64,000 nt of DNA from Salinimicrobium sp050750585 (GTDB lineage Bacteria; Bacteroidota; Bacteroidia; Flavobacteriales; Flavobacteriaceae), in contig NZ_JBOJLM010000009.1 of the NCBI RefSeq assembly GCF_050750585.1, forward strand, positions 62,001-126,000, given 5' to 3'. Both the position numbers and the translations under genes were made by a program. This document shows positions 40,677 through 50,571 of the stretch, one piece after another (within the stretch, counting starts at the first letter, position 1; every line of letters starts with the position of its first letter). The notes below the pieces were generated by a model. The model was not told where the DNA came from. It was given only the letters and a program-made list of their open reading frames with translations, and did not search any database.

Positions 40677-43508
40677 ATGGCAGTTACAGAAGAATATATA
40701 GATATACTTGGCGCACGGGTACACAACTTAAAAAACGTCGATCTCAAGATTCCAAGGGAAAAACTGGTTGTAATTACCGGACTTTCTGGTTCGGGAAAAT
40801 CTTCTCTCGCATTTGACACCATTTATGCTGAAGGGCAACGTAGGTATATCGAGACGTTCTCTGCCTACGCCCGGCAATTTCTCGGCGGCCTTGAAAGACC
40901 AGATGTAGATAAAATTGAAGGCCTTTCACCCGTTATAGCCATTGAGCAAAAAACAACCAGCAAAAGTCCAAGAAGTACAGTAGGAACAATTACCGAAATT
41001 TATGACTTCTTAAGGTTGTTATTTGCCAGAGCCAGTGATGCCTACAGTTATCAAACCGGCGAAAAGATGGTGAGTTATAATGACGAGCAAATCGCAAACT
41101 TAATTCTTCAAAATTTTGAAGGAAAAAGAGTGAATATACTAGCTCCTGTTATTAGGTCCCGAAAAGGGCATTACAGAGAACTCTTTGAGCAAATAGCAAA
41201 ACAGGGTTTTGTTAAAGTGAGGGTAGATGGAGAAGTTAGGGATATTATAAAGGGAATGAAGCTGGATCGCTACAAGATTCACGATATTGAAATAGTAGTT
41301 GATCGCTTAAAAATCTCTTCAAATGACGATTTAAACAAAAGGTTGTTTGACAGCATTAAAACCGCTATGTATCATGGAGATGATGTCTTAATGGTGATGG
41401 ATCAGGACAATGGCGACATAAAATACTTCAGTCGAAATTTAATGTGTCCTTCTTCCGGAATTTCGTACCCAAATCCTGAACCTAATAATTTCTCATTTAA
41501 CTCTCCTAAAGGAGCCTGTCCTGTTTGTAATGGCATAGGTACACTTCATAAAGTAAATGAAAAAAAGATCATTCCAGATCCTTCAAAAAGCATAAAAAAC
41601 GGAGCCCTTGCCCCTCATGGCCCTCAGAAAAAGAACTGGATCTTCAACCAACTTCAGTTAATAGCTGAAAGATTTGACTTCAGCCTTTCGGACCCCGTAG
41701 ACAAAATTCCCAAAGATGCATTAAACATGATCCTGCATGGAGGAAAGGAAAAGTTTACTAAAGAATCTAAGACCCTTGGAATAACACGTGAGTATAAGAT
41801 AGATTTTGAAGGCGTTGCCACTTTTATTGAAGAGACTTACGAAAAAAACGAGTCTTCTTCCCTCCGCCGTTGGGCAAAGGATTATATGGACAAAATAACA
41901 TGCCCCGAATGTGAAGGCACACGTCTAAAAAAGGAATCTCTCTACTTCAGGGTCAACGGAAAAAGTATTGCAGAACTGGCTCAAAAAGATATTGTAGATC
42001 TTGCCGACTGGTTTAATGATCTTAATGCACACCTTTCAGAAAAACAACAAAAGATCGCTGCTGAAGTTATTAAGGAAATTAGTGTTCGTCTCCAATTTCT
42101 AATTGATGTTGGTCTTAATTACCTTTCCCTGAACCGCGGTTCCAAAACCCTTTCGGGAGGAGAAGCTCAAAGAATAAGGCTGGCCACTCAAATTGGCTCC
42201 CAACTGGTAGGCGTACTATATATCCTGGACGAACCGAGTATAGGTTTACATCAACGGGACAATGAAAAACTAATAAATTCTCTTACCTCCCTTCGCGATC
42301 TTGGAAACTCGGTTATTGTGGTTGAACATGATAAGGATATGATTGAACGCGCCGATTATGTTATAGATATTGGCCCCCAGGCCGGTAGGCATGGCGGCGA
42401 AATTATAAGCCAGGGCACACCCGACGAAATTAGGAAGCATAATACGATCACGGCAAACTATCTAAACGGGAGCATGAAAATCGAGGTCCCAAAGGTGAGA
42501 AGAGAAGGTAATGGCAAAAAGATCGATCTTAAAGGTGCAACCGGAAATAATCTCCAAAACGTCTCGGTTAGTTTTCCTTTAGGAAAAATGATTGCTGTAA
42601 CAGGGGTTTCTGGAAGTGGAAAATCAACTTTGATCAACGAAACCCTTTACCCCATCATGAATGCTCACTATTTCAATGGAGTAAAAAAACCCAAGCCGTA
42701 CAAAAGCATTAAAGGGCTGGAGCATATTGATAAAGTGATAGACATTAACCAAACGCCCATTGGTCGCACCCCACGATCTAATCCGGCAACGTACACAGGT
42801 GTATTTTCTGAAATCAGGAACATCTTTGCTAAAACTCCCGAAGCCCTCATTAGGGGATATAAACCGGGACGTTTTAGCTTCAATGTTAAAGGAGGTAGAT
42901 GTGAGACCTGTAAAGGTGGAGGCCTGCGGGTCATTGAAATGAATTTCTTACCCGATGTTTACGTAGAGTGCGAAACATGCCAGGGCAAGCGCTTTAATCG
43001 TGAGACTCTGGAAATAAGATACAAGGGGAAATCGATTGCAGATGTGCTCGAAATGACCATTAATGAAGCTGTGGTTTTCTTTGAAAATATTCCGAAGATC
43101 TATCGAAAAGTAAAAACGATAAAAGATGTTGGGCTTGGTTATATTACTTTGGGGCAACAAAGCACTACTTTATCGGGAGGAGAGGCACAGCGCATAAAAC
43201 TGGCTACTGAACTTTCTAAAAGAGACACCGGAAACACCTTTTACATATTGGACGAACCCACCACAGGCTTACATTTTGAAGATATCAGGGTCTTGATGGA
43301 AGTGTTGAACAGGCTGGTAAACAAAGGAAATACCGTACTCATTATTGAGCACAACCTCGATGTAATAAAAATGGCCGACTACATCATCGACATTGGCTAT
43401 GAAGGTGGAAGAAACGGAGGAAGAGTAGTAGCAAAAGGAACACCTGAAGAAGTTGCCAAAAACAAAAAAAGCTACACCGCCGGCTTTCTTCAAAAAGAAC
43501 TAAATTAG
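40677..43508 (+). CDS. uvrA: Excinuclease ABC subunit A (UvrA)
   Basis: 943 residues from ATG 40677; the frame also allows a TTG start at 40662, but the ATG gives the usual N-terminus (EEYIDILGARVHNLKNVDLK). Two ABC cassettes are present, with Walker A GLSGSGKSS and GVSGSGKST, signature LSGGEAQRIRLA and LSGGEAQRIKLA, and zinc-finger cysteines in CPVCNGIGT, CPECEGTR, CETCKGGG and CETCQGKRF. UvrA finds bulky DNA lesions and loads UvrB in nucleotide-excision repair. Size and motifs match the canonical UvrA1. The LOG-family gene follows by 19 bases. Confidence 0.97.
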   Translation: MAVTEEYIDILGARVHNLKNVDLKIPREKLVVITGLSGSGKSSLAFDTIYAEGQRRYIETFSAYARQFLGGLERPDVDKIEGLSPVIAIEQKTTSKSPRSTVGTITEIYDFLRLLFARASDAYSYQTGEKMVSYNDEQIANLILQNFEGKRVNILAPVIRSRKGHYRELFEQIAKQGFVKVRVDGEVRDIIKGMKLDRYKIHDIEIVVDRLKISSNDDLNKRLFDSIKTAMYHGDDVLMVMDQDNGDIKYFSRNLMCPSSGISYPNPEPNNFSFNSPKGACPVCNGIGTLHKVNEKKIIPDPSKSIKNGALAPHGPQKKNWIFNQLQLIAERFDFSLSDPVDKIPKDALNMILHGGKEKFTKESKTLGITREYKIDFEGVATFIEETYEKNESSSLRRWAKDYMDKITCPECEGTRLKKESLYFRVNGKSIAELAQKDIVDLADWFNDLNAHLSEKQQKIAAEVIKEISVRLQFLIDVGLNYLSLNRGSKTLSGGEAQRIRLATQIGSQLVGVLYILDEPSIGLHQRDNEKLINSLTSLRDLGNSVIVVEHDKDMIERADYVIDIGPQAGRHGGEIISQGTPDEIRKHNTITANYLNGSMKIEVPKVRREGNGKKIDLKGATGNNLQNVSVSFPLGKMIAVTGVSGSGKSTLINETLYPIMNAHYFNGVKKPKPYKSIKGLEHIDKVIDINQTPIGRTPRSNPATYTGVFSEIRNIFAKTPEALIRGYKPGRFSFNVKGGRCETCKGGGLRVIEMNFLPDVYVECETCQGKRFNRETLEIRYKGKSIADVLEMTINEAVVFFENIPKIYRKVKTIKDVGLGYITLGQQSTTLSGGEAQRIKLATELSKRDTGNTFYILDEPTTGLHFEDIRVLMEVLNRLVNKGNTVLIIEHNLDVIKMADYIIDIGYEGGRNGGRVVAKGTPEEVAKNKKSYTAGFLQKELN

Positions 43509-43527
43509 TCCGCAATTTGAATTTTTT

Positions 43528-44217
43528 ATGAGAACAGAGACAAGAAATAAAAGCTGGAATGAAATAAAAACAAATGACTCCTGGGCCATTTTTAAGATCA
43601 TGGGAGAATTTGTCAACGGATACGAAAAACTAAGCCAAATAGGCCCCTGTGTTTCGATTTTTGGATCGGCACGTACAAAGCCAGAGCACAAGTTTTATAA
43701 ACTGACCGAAGAGGTGGCTAAAAAAATCGTGGAACATGGTTACGGGATAATAACAGGAGGTGGTCCGGGAGTAATGGAAGCCGGGAACAAAGGTGCTCAT
43801 CTTGCCGGAGGAACTTCTGTAGGGCTCAACATCCATCTGCCATTTGAACAACACGACAATCCTTATATTGATAATGATAAGAATATTAACTTTGATTACT
43901 TCTTTGTAAGAAAAGTGATGTTTGTAAAGTATTCTCAGGGCTTTGTAGTAATGCCTGGAGGGTTTGGAACTTTAGATGAACTATTTGAAGCAATTACCCT
44001 TATTCAGACAAACAAAATTGACAAATTCCCCATCATATTGGTAGGAAGAGATTTTTGGGGTGGCTTAATCGACTGGGTTAGAAGCACTCTTTTAGATAAT
44101 TTTCAAAACATAAGCAGCGGTGATATCGATATCATCCAGGTAGTAGATACTGCCGATGAAGTCATAGAAATTTTAGATAAATTCTATGAAGAATATAACC
44201 TAAGTCCTAATTTCTAG
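43528..44217 (+). CDS. LOG-family (TIGR00730) Rossmann-fold nucleotide phosphoribohydrolase
   Basis: 229 residues with GGGPGVMEAGNKGA and the signature MPGGFGTLDELFEA (P-G-G-x-G-T-x-x-E). Members of this LOG/TIGR00730 family cleave nucleoside-5'-monophosphates or cytokinin ribotides to the base and ribose-5-phosphate. In bacteria outside plant associations the physiological substrate is often unknown. It follows uvrA by 19 bases and ends at a strong terminator, so it is co-transcribed with uvrA. Confidence 0.92.
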   Translation: MRTETRNKSWNEIKTNDSWAIFKIMGEFVNGYEKLSQIGPCVSIFGSARTKPEHKFYKLTEEVAKKIVEHGYGIITGGGPGVMEAGNKGAHLAGGTSVGLNIHLPFEQHDNPYIDNDKNINFDYFFVRKVMFVKYSQGFVVMPGGFGTLDELFEAITLIQTNKIDKFPIILVGRDFWGGLIDWVRSTLLDNFQNISSGDIDIIQVVDTADEVIEILDKFYEEYNLSPNF

Positions 44218-44235
44218 GACTTTAAAATAAATTTG

Positions 44236-44273
44236 ATCTAAAAACAGCCTTTTTGACAAGGCTGTTTTTAGAT
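44236..44273 (+). terminator. Terminator of the uvrA transcript
   Basis: ATCTAAAAACAGCC (44236-44249) and GGCTGTTTTTAGAT (44260-44273) form a perfect 14-bp stem around a 10-base loop. It starts 19 bases after the LOG-family stop codon. Confidence 0.92.
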
Positions 44274-44410
44274 TCTCCTGTCAGCTGCTCTAATAATTTG
44301 GTTTTTTTTAACTCAGGAAATCTTCCCCGAGATATAGGTTTTACTTCCTTAAATAATATATTGCAGCTCATCTCGTTAATGATTTTTAACCTTACAGTTT
44401 ACAAAAAAAT

Positions 44411-47221
44411 TTGAATAAAAAATTTCCACTCTTTTTTCTGTTTGCCCTCCTTTCACTAGGTCTTTTTGGGCAACATAATGTAATCATTAAAGCAGAACTC
44501 AATGATTCTCTGAAGTCTCTGAATATCCAGCAAACCCTGGAGTACAGGAATACCAGCAATGACACCCTTCGAGAGATTTATATGAGTGACTGGATGAATG
44601 CGTTTTCAGATACTCGCACTCCCCTGGCTCGCAGATTCTTTGAAGATTACGATCGTAACTTCCATTTTGCCCGTGAAGATAGAAGAGGAGGAACAACTAT
44701 AAATTCCATCACAGGAAATACTTCTAATATCCTAACATGGGAGCGTCCTGAAGAACATCCAGACATCATTAAAATTATTCCTGAAAAACCCATAGCTCCA
44801 CACGAGAAATACGTTATAAATCTAGACTACGTTATTAAAATTCCCCACAATGAATTTACGCGTTACGGCTACGGAAATAAAGGGAATTATCAATTAAAAT
44901 ATTGGTTTATTGCTCCGGCAATGTACAAGGATAACTGGAAGGTGTACAGTCATAAAAACATGAACGACCTGTACCTTCCAAAGCTCGATCTTGATGTTGA
45001 ACTTACCCTTCCTTCTAACCTGGCTGCAATCTCTGCTCTAAAAAGAGAAAAAATTGTTCCGCAGGAAGAAAAGAAAACAGTTTTTTTATCAGGTCAGGAA
45101 AGATTTGACACTGAGTTACATCTCACTACAGAGGTCATTTTTGACGATATTAAAGTAGATAGCCTTCACGTGCTAACGAATATTACAGCTAGTGGTGCCA
45201 ATCCAGGGATGAAATCCTTGTATGTAAACCGGATAATAGATTTTCTCCAGACAAATCTCGGCTCTTATCCTCATCCTATTATACTTTCTACGCAGCAGGA
45301 TTATGCTTCAAACCCGGTGTATGGTCTTAATCAATTACCTAAATTTTTACGACCATTTCCCGACGGATTTGGTTATGAACTCAAACAATTAAAAACCCTT
45401 ACCGAGAACTATCTCGAAAATTCCTTACTATTAAACCCGAGGGAAGACAAATGGATCTTTGATGGTATTCAAATATACCTCATGATGGAATATATGGATC
45501 AATATTATCCAGACCTCAAGTTGTTGGGAAGTTTAAGCGATGTTATTGGTATTCGCTGGTTTCATGCCTCAACTCTTGATTTCAATGATCAATATATTCT
45601 CATGTACCTGTTCGCTGCGAGAAAGCACATGGACCAGCCCCTAAACGCTCCACAAGATTCTTTAACAAAGTTCAATAAAAACATTGCAAATCCTTTTAAA
45701 GCGGGAGTGGGCTTTAGCTTTCTAGATGAATTTCTTGAAGATAATACCGTGCCATATTCCATTAAAGAGCTGTTTAACGAATATAAACTTAAAACAGTTG
45801 GTGATGAAGATTTTCAGCGCATTCTCACGGCAAATGCAGGCAAAGACATAAAATGGTTCTTTGATGACTACGTCTCTACCAAAGATAAGATTGATTTTAA
45901 AATACGAAGCCTTTCCAAAGAGGGTGACTCACTGCGAATCACTTTACGTAACAAAACAGAAACAGACGTTCCTATTCAGGTTTATGGACTTAACAATAAC
46001 GAGATTGTCTACAAAACATGGGTAGAACATTCTCCCGGAGTTCGCACTGTATACATTCCGTCATCAAGAGTACAACAGGTCGCTGTTAATCATGAAGGTA
46101 TTGTGCCCGAAATAAACCGGAGAAATAATTACCGAACAGTGGGAGGCATAATGAACCGTCCTCTCCAATTCCGGCTTTTAAAAGATGTTGAAGATCCAAG
46201 ATACCAACAGGTATTTTTTATGCCACAGTTCCAGTATAACCTGTATGACGGGCTCGCTGTAGGTGCAAAGCTATACAATAAAACCATTTTAGATCGAAAT
46301 TTTGAGTATTACCTATCTCCTCTATATGCCTCAAGAAGTAAAACATTTGTAGGTAATGCGGGTCTTTCCCACAAAATTTTCTTTGATGAGGATTTGTATA
46401 TGATTAACTACGGGATATCGGGGAGTAGGTTCTCATATGGATATGATCTCATGTACCAAAGGCTCAACCCATACCTGTCCCTGTATTTTAGAGACTCCTA
46501 TATGAGGCAAAGCCCTAAGGAGAGAATTCTTATACGTAATGTAAACGTTTATCGGGACGAAAATGATCTTACAGATCTTGAAGTGCCCGATTATAGTGTA
46601 TTCAATATAAACTACCTGTACAGCAACCCGGGCTTGGTTACTCATTTTTCAGGTTCAGTAGATTTCCAGGTCGCACAGCAGTTTAGTAAATCTTCTTTAA
46701 CTGTAGAATACCGAAAACTTCTGAAAAATGACCGACAGGTAAATCTTCGCTTCTTTGGAGGAGCCTTCCTTTATAACGATATGCCAAACAGCGATTATTT
46801 TAGTTTTGCACTAGATCGTCCTACAGATTACCTCTTTGATTACAGTTACTACGGAAGAAGTGAAACATCAGGTATTTTTAGTCAGCAAATAATCATGGCC
46901 GAAGGAGGATTTAAATCTACCCTCGAGCCGCAGTTTGCAAACCAATGGATAACTACAGTAAACGGAAGTACCACCATTTGGAAGTGGATTTACGCCTATA
47001 GTGATGTTGGGGTGATAAAAAACAAAAATCAATCGGCAAAACTCTTATACGATTCAGGAATAAGACTTAGCCTGGTGCAAAATTATTTTGAAATCTTCTT
47101 ACCTGTACATTCCAGTGAAGGCTGGGAATTCAATGAGAGTAATTATGACCAGAAAATTAGGTTTATTGCAACTCTCGATATTAAAACTCTGGGAAGGCTT
47201 ATCACGAGAAAATGGTTCTAA
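44411..47221 (+). CDS. M1-aminopeptidase-like protein without zinc site, with C-terminal barrel-like domain; TTG start
   Basis: 936 residues. The start is TTG 44411: a stop at 44387-44389 closes the frame and the signal peptide begins right there (NKKFPLFFLFALLSLGLFGQ). The first 550 residues follow the M1 aminopeptidase pattern (IQQTLEYRNTSNDTLREIYM; NPREDKWIFDGIQIYLMMEY). The HExxH zinc motif is missing, with the corresponding segment reading TENYLENSL, so it is presumably not a peptidase. The last 350 residues have alternating aromatic strands and end KWF, as expected for an outer-membrane barrel. Function unknown; a binding or surface role is possible. Confidence 0.82.
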   Translation: MNKKFPLFFLFALLSLGLFGQHNVIIKAELNDSLKSLNIQQTLEYRNTSNDTLREIYMSDWMNAFSDTRTPLARRFFEDYDRNFHFAREDRRGGTTINSITGNTSNILTWERPEEHPDIIKIIPEKPIAPHEKYVINLDYVIKIPHNEFTRYGYGNKGNYQLKYWFIAPAMYKDNWKVYSHKNMNDLYLPKLDLDVELTLPSNLAAISALKREKIVPQEEKKTVFLSGQERFDTELHLTTEVIFDDIKVDSLHVLTNITASGANPGMKSLYVNRIIDFLQTNLGSYPHPIILSTQQDYASNPVYGLNQLPKFLRPFPDGFGYELKQLKTLTENYLENSLLLNPREDKWIFDGIQIYLMMEYMDQYYPDLKLLGSLSDVIGIRWFHASTLDFNDQYILMYLFAARKHMDQPLNAPQDSLTKFNKNIANPFKAGVGFSFLDEFLEDNTVPYSIKELFNEYKLKTVGDEDFQRILTANAGKDIKWFFDDYVSTKDKIDFKIRSLSKEGDSLRITLRNKTETDVPIQVYGLNNNEIVYKTWVEHSPGVRTVYIPSSRVQQVAVNHEGIVPEINRRNNYRTVGGIMNRPLQFRLLKDVEDPRYQQVFFMPQFQYNLYDGLAVGAKLYNKTILDRNFEYYLSPLYASRSKTFVGNAGLSHKIFFDEDLYMINYGISGSRFSYGYDLMYQRLNPYLSLYFRDSYMRQSPKERILIRNVNVYRDENDLTDLEVPDYSVFNINYLYSNPGLVTHFSGSVDFQVAQQFSKSSLTVEYRKLLKNDRQVNLRFFGGAFLYNDMPNSDYFSFALDRPTDYLFDYSYYGRSETSGIFSQQIIMAEGGFKSTLEPQFANQWITTVNGSTTIWKWIYAYSDVGVIKNKNQSAKLLYDSGIRLSLVQNYFEIFLPVHSSEGWEFNESNYDQKIRFIATLDIKTLGRLITRKWF

Positions 47222-47331
47222 ATGATTAGGATTTTCTTAGTGAATCTCTTTATTTTAACGTTTGCCTAAAAATATGATAATCAGAAGCCGCTTATTTTAT
47301 TAAAAAACAATTTTTACTGATTTTTTTTGAA

Positions 47332-47362
47332 TTGTAATTAATCATTGTTTTCGTTACATTTG
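47332..47362 (+). promoter_or_regulatory. Bacteroidota-type promoter of the fused E1 gene
   Basis: TTG at 47332-47334 and TACATTTG at 47355-47362 are 20 bases apart and match the TTG-N17-23-TAnnTTTG consensus. The ATG is at 47384, giving a short leader of roughly 15 bases. Confidence 0.7.
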
Positions 47363-47383
47363 TGGTAATTTTAAAAACGTGTT

Positions 47384-49798
47384 ATGCAGAGTGAAACTTC
47401 CTCAAAAAGTGAAATTTCTTTTGAAGATTTTAGGGCGCAGGTGGTAAGTGATTACAAATTGGCTGTAACCAGCCGGGAATGCAGTCTCCTCGGAAGACGA
47501 GAAGTGCTTACGGGTAAAGCTAAATTTGGAATTTTTGGTGATGGAAAGGAAGTACCACAACTAGCTTGGGCTAAGGTATTCCAAAATGGCGATTTTAGAT
47601 CAGGTTACTATCGTGACCAAACCTTTATGATGGCTATTGGGGCTCTTAATATTCAGCAGTTCTTTGCAAGCCTTTACGCCACTACAAATATTGAACACGA
47701 ACCCAATTCCGCAGGTAGACAAATGGGAGGGCACTTTGCCACCCATAGTCTTGAAGAAGACGGAACCTGGAAGAATCTTACCCAACAGAAGAATTCAAGT
47801 GCAGACATCTCTCCTACTGCAGGCCAAATGCCAAGGCTTTTAGGTCTTGCGCAGGCGTCTAAAATTTACAGAAATGTGGCAGGTATTGATGCCAATAAAT
47901 TTTCCAGAAACGGAAATGAAATTGCCTGGGGAACTATTGGTAATGCAAGTACCAGCGAAGGCTTGTTTTGGGAGACCATCAATGCGGCAGGAGTACTTCA
48001 GGTACCTATGGTAATGAATGTATGGGATGATGAATACGGAATTTCGGTACATGCGAGACATCAAACTACCAAGCAGAATATTTCGGAAGTACTTAAAGGT
48101 TTTCAACGAGACAAAGGAGAAAACAATGGGTACGAGATCTTCGCAGTAAATGGCTGGGACTATCCGGCGCTCATAGAAACATACGAGAATGCCAGTCGAA
48201 TTGCACGCGAAGAACACACACCTGTACTAATCCACGTTCAGCAGCTCACCCAGCCTCAGGGGCACTCTACTTCAGGGTCTCATGAACGCTACAAGAGTGA
48301 AGCAAGGCTTCAGTGGGAACGGGAGCATGACTGTAACGTGAAGATGAGGGAATGGATGATTGCTACAAACATAGCAACAGATCAGGAACTTCAAGAAATA
48401 GAAAAAGACATAAAGAAGCAGGTCCGTGATGGAAAGAAAGCCGCCTGGGAAGCGCATATGGCTCCTGTAAAAAATAAGGTTAAAGATGTACTCCCTGTAC
48501 TCCAAAGAGCAGCCGAAAGCAGCCAGAATAAAAGTTTTATTCTTCAGTTAAAGAAGGAACTTCAGGAGAACAAAGAAGCCTTGAAAAAAGATATTCTTGT
48601 TGCGTCCCGTAAGGCCTTAAGGTATATGAGAGGAGAGAGTTCTCCCGCAAAACAGGAATTAATCCAGTTTATAGACAAGTACACAGAGGAGGTACGGCCG
48701 CAATACAGCAGCCACTTACACAGCTCTTCAAAATATAATGCTCTTAATGTACAACCCGTCGCACCTTCTTATGGAGAAGATTCTAAAGAAGTAGACGGAA
48801 GGTTGGTCTTAAGAGAAAATTTTGACAGCATTTTCAATAAGTATCCTGAAGCCCTCATCTTTGGAGAAGACACGGGAGAAATTGGAGATGTTAACCAGGG
48901 ACTGGAAGGTCTTCAGGAAAAGTATGGGAAACTGCGTGTTGCCGATACGGGTATTCGTGAAGCAACAATCCTGGGACAGGGAATTGGAATGGCCATGCGA
49001 GGCTTACGCCCTATTGCCGAGATCCAGTACCTCGATTACCTGCTCTACGCACTCCAAATAATGAGTGATGACCTCGCTACCCTTCAATACAGAACGCGTG
49101 GTAAGCAAAAAGCACCGTTAATTATCAGGACACGGGGACATCGTCTGGAAGGTATCTGGCACAGTGGTTCCCCTATGGGCGGAATCTTAAATCTAATTCG
49201 TGGTATACACGTCCTGGTGCCCCGCAATATGACCAAAGCAGCTGGTTTCTACAACACCTTACTCGAGAGTGATGAGCCTGCACTCATTGTGGAATCACTT
49301 AATGGCTATCGTTTAAAGGAAAAAATGCCCGTTAATTTAGGTGAGTTCAAAACACCACTGGGCGTAGTTGAAACCATGAGGGAAGGAACAGACATTACCC
49401 TTGTTTCTTATGGTTCTACGTTAAGACTGGTAGAACAGGCAGCAAAAGAGCTACAGCAAGTGGGTATTGATGCCGAAGTTATTGACGTGCAGTCTTTGCT
49501 CCCTTTTGACCTAAATCAGGATATAGTGAAAAGTGTGGCCAAAACGAACCGTTTACTGGTTATAGACGAAGACGTACCAGGAGGAGCTTCAGCGTTTATC
49601 GTTCAAAAAGTTATGGAAGAACAAAACGCCTGGAGACATCTCGACAGCAAGCCGCAAACGCTCACTGCAAAAGATCATCGCCCTGCATATGGAACTGACG
49701 GTGATTATTTTTCAAAGCCTTCTGTAGAAGACATTTTTGAGAAGGTATATGAGATCATGAATGAAGTAGATCCTGCGCAGTTTCCACAGTTAAAGTAA
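47384..49798 (+). CDS. Fused alpha/beta 2-oxoacid dehydrogenase E1 component
   Basis: 804 residues. The N-terminal half is an E1-alpha domain with the thiamine-diphosphate region GNASTSEGLFWETINAAGVL. The C-terminal half is an E1-beta domain (LIFGEDTGEIGDVNQGLEGL; EIQYLDYLLYALQIMSDD; SYGSTLRLVEQAAKEL; VIDVQSLLPFD). Fused forms are common in Bacteroidota and are predicted to act on branched-chain or related 2-oxoacids with separate E2 and E3 subunits. The gene has its own promoter and terminator. The substrate is inferred from the family. Confidence 0.93.
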   Translation: MQSETSSKSEISFEDFRAQVVSDYKLAVTSRECSLLGRREVLTGKAKFGIFGDGKEVPQLAWAKVFQNGDFRSGYYRDQTFMMAIGALNIQQFFASLYATTNIEHEPNSAGRQMGGHFATHSLEEDGTWKNLTQQKNSSADISPTAGQMPRLLGLAQASKIYRNVAGIDANKFSRNGNEIAWGTIGNASTSEGLFWETINAAGVLQVPMVMNVWDDEYGISVHARHQTTKQNISEVLKGFQRDKGENNGYEIFAVNGWDYPALIETYENASRIAREEHTPVLIHVQQLTQPQGHSTSGSHERYKSEARLQWEREHDCNVKMREWMIATNIATDQELQEIEKDIKKQVRDGKKAAWEAHMAPVKNKVKDVLPVLQRAAESSQNKSFILQLKKELQENKEALKKDILVASRKALRYMRGESSPAKQELIQFIDKYTEEVRPQYSSHLHSSSKYNALNVQPVAPSYGEDSKEVDGRLVLRENFDSIFNKYPEALIFGEDTGEIGDVNQGLEGLQEKYGKLRVADTGIREATILGQGIGMAMRGLRPIAEIQYLDYLLYALQIMSDDLATLQYRTRGKQKAPLIIRTRGHRLEGIWHSGSPMGGILNLIRGIHVLVPRNMTKAAGFYNTLLESDEPALIVESLNGYRLKEKMPVNLGEFKTPLGVVETMREGTDITLVSYGSTLRLVEQAAKELQQVGIDAEVIDVQSLLPFDLNQDIVKSVAKTNRLLVIDEDVPGGASAFIVQKVMEEQNAWRHLDSKPQTLTAKDHRPAYGTDGDYFSKPSVEDIFEKVYEIMNEVDPAQFPQLK

Positions 49799-49821
49799 AA
49801 CATAATCATACTTAATATAAG

Positions 49822-49855
49822 AAGCCACGACTGCAATGCTCTCGTGGCTTTTTTA
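49822..49855 (+). terminator. Terminator after the fused E1 gene
   Basis: AAGCCACGA (49822-49830) pairs with TCGTGGCTT (49842-49850), followed by TTTTT on the forward strand. It begins 24 bases after the stop codon. Confidence 0.92.
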
Positions 49856-49861
49856 CATTGA

Positions 49862-50407
49862 TTACTTCCAGTTAAATTCTGAAATTTTTATTCCTCTAAA
49901 ACAATCATCCTGGCAACCTGCAGGCATATATCCGCAAAGCATCATGACCCCGTCATCATTGGTGTCAAAAAAGACTTTATTGGTCTCGTGATCAACCGTT
50001 AGATATTTGGAAAGGCAGGTTGTGTAAAGATGATCAATAGTATATGCAGGTGCCCCTACAGCGTGACTTCCAAGTTCTTTTTTGGTGTTTTCCTCATAAG
50101 TTTCGGTAACAGTTCTCGAACCATCTTCTTCTGAAATTATAAAAGCCACATAATACCGTTTTTTAACCTTTCCTCCCTCTACTTCAATGGTAGTTTCACT
50201 CCCATACCCTGTCCAGGATTGTACGAGGATAGTATAAGTATAGGAATTTCCCTGCTCCCGTTTTAAATCTTTCCAGGCTGCTCTACTTTCCCGGAAGTCA
50301 TATCCATGTTCGCCCTCTACATCAAGTCTACTCTGCATAGTATTTACGCTGCAGGAATCCAGTACAAAGGTGACCGATAGTACAAAAATCAAGTATAGCT
50401 TTTTCAT
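49862..50407 (-). CDS. Lipoprotein of unknown function (about 181 residues)
   Basis: From ATG 50407 (MKKLYLIFVLSVTFVLDSCS) a signal peptide ends in lipobox LDSC. The mature part is mixed alpha/beta and polar, with several cysteines near the C-terminus (LCGYMPAGCQDDCFRGI) that could form disulfides. ATG 50413, two codons further upstream, is also possible. The gene stands alone; no family was recognised. Confidence 0.75.
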   Translation of the reverse strand: MKKLYLIFVLSVTFVLDSCSVNTMQSRLDVEGEHGYDFRESRAAWKDLKREQGNSYTYTILVQSWTGYGSETTIEVEGGKVKKRYYVAFIISEEDGSRTVTETYEENTKKELGSHAVGAPAYTIDHLYTTCLSKYLTVDHETNKVFFDTNDDGVMMLCGYMPAGCQDDCFRGIKISEFNWK

Positions 50408-50571
50408 AGGCAAAAGTTTTACCTGAAAGTTAAATCATACCAACCAGAAAATACAAATATTTAAACAATTAATTTTCAACTCATTACAACGACAAATAAC
50501 TGAGAAAATGATAATTTTTTGATATCCAGCACTTTGGAAATTGAATACTTAAAAAAGAAATTCAGAAAATT

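Noticed and set aside
49384..49798. Transketolase or 1-deoxyxylulose-5-phosphate synthase identity for the 804-residue protein
   Set aside because: The order of an E1-alpha region followed by an E1-beta region and the GNASTSEGLFWE motif fit 2-oxoacid dehydrogenase E1 fusions better.
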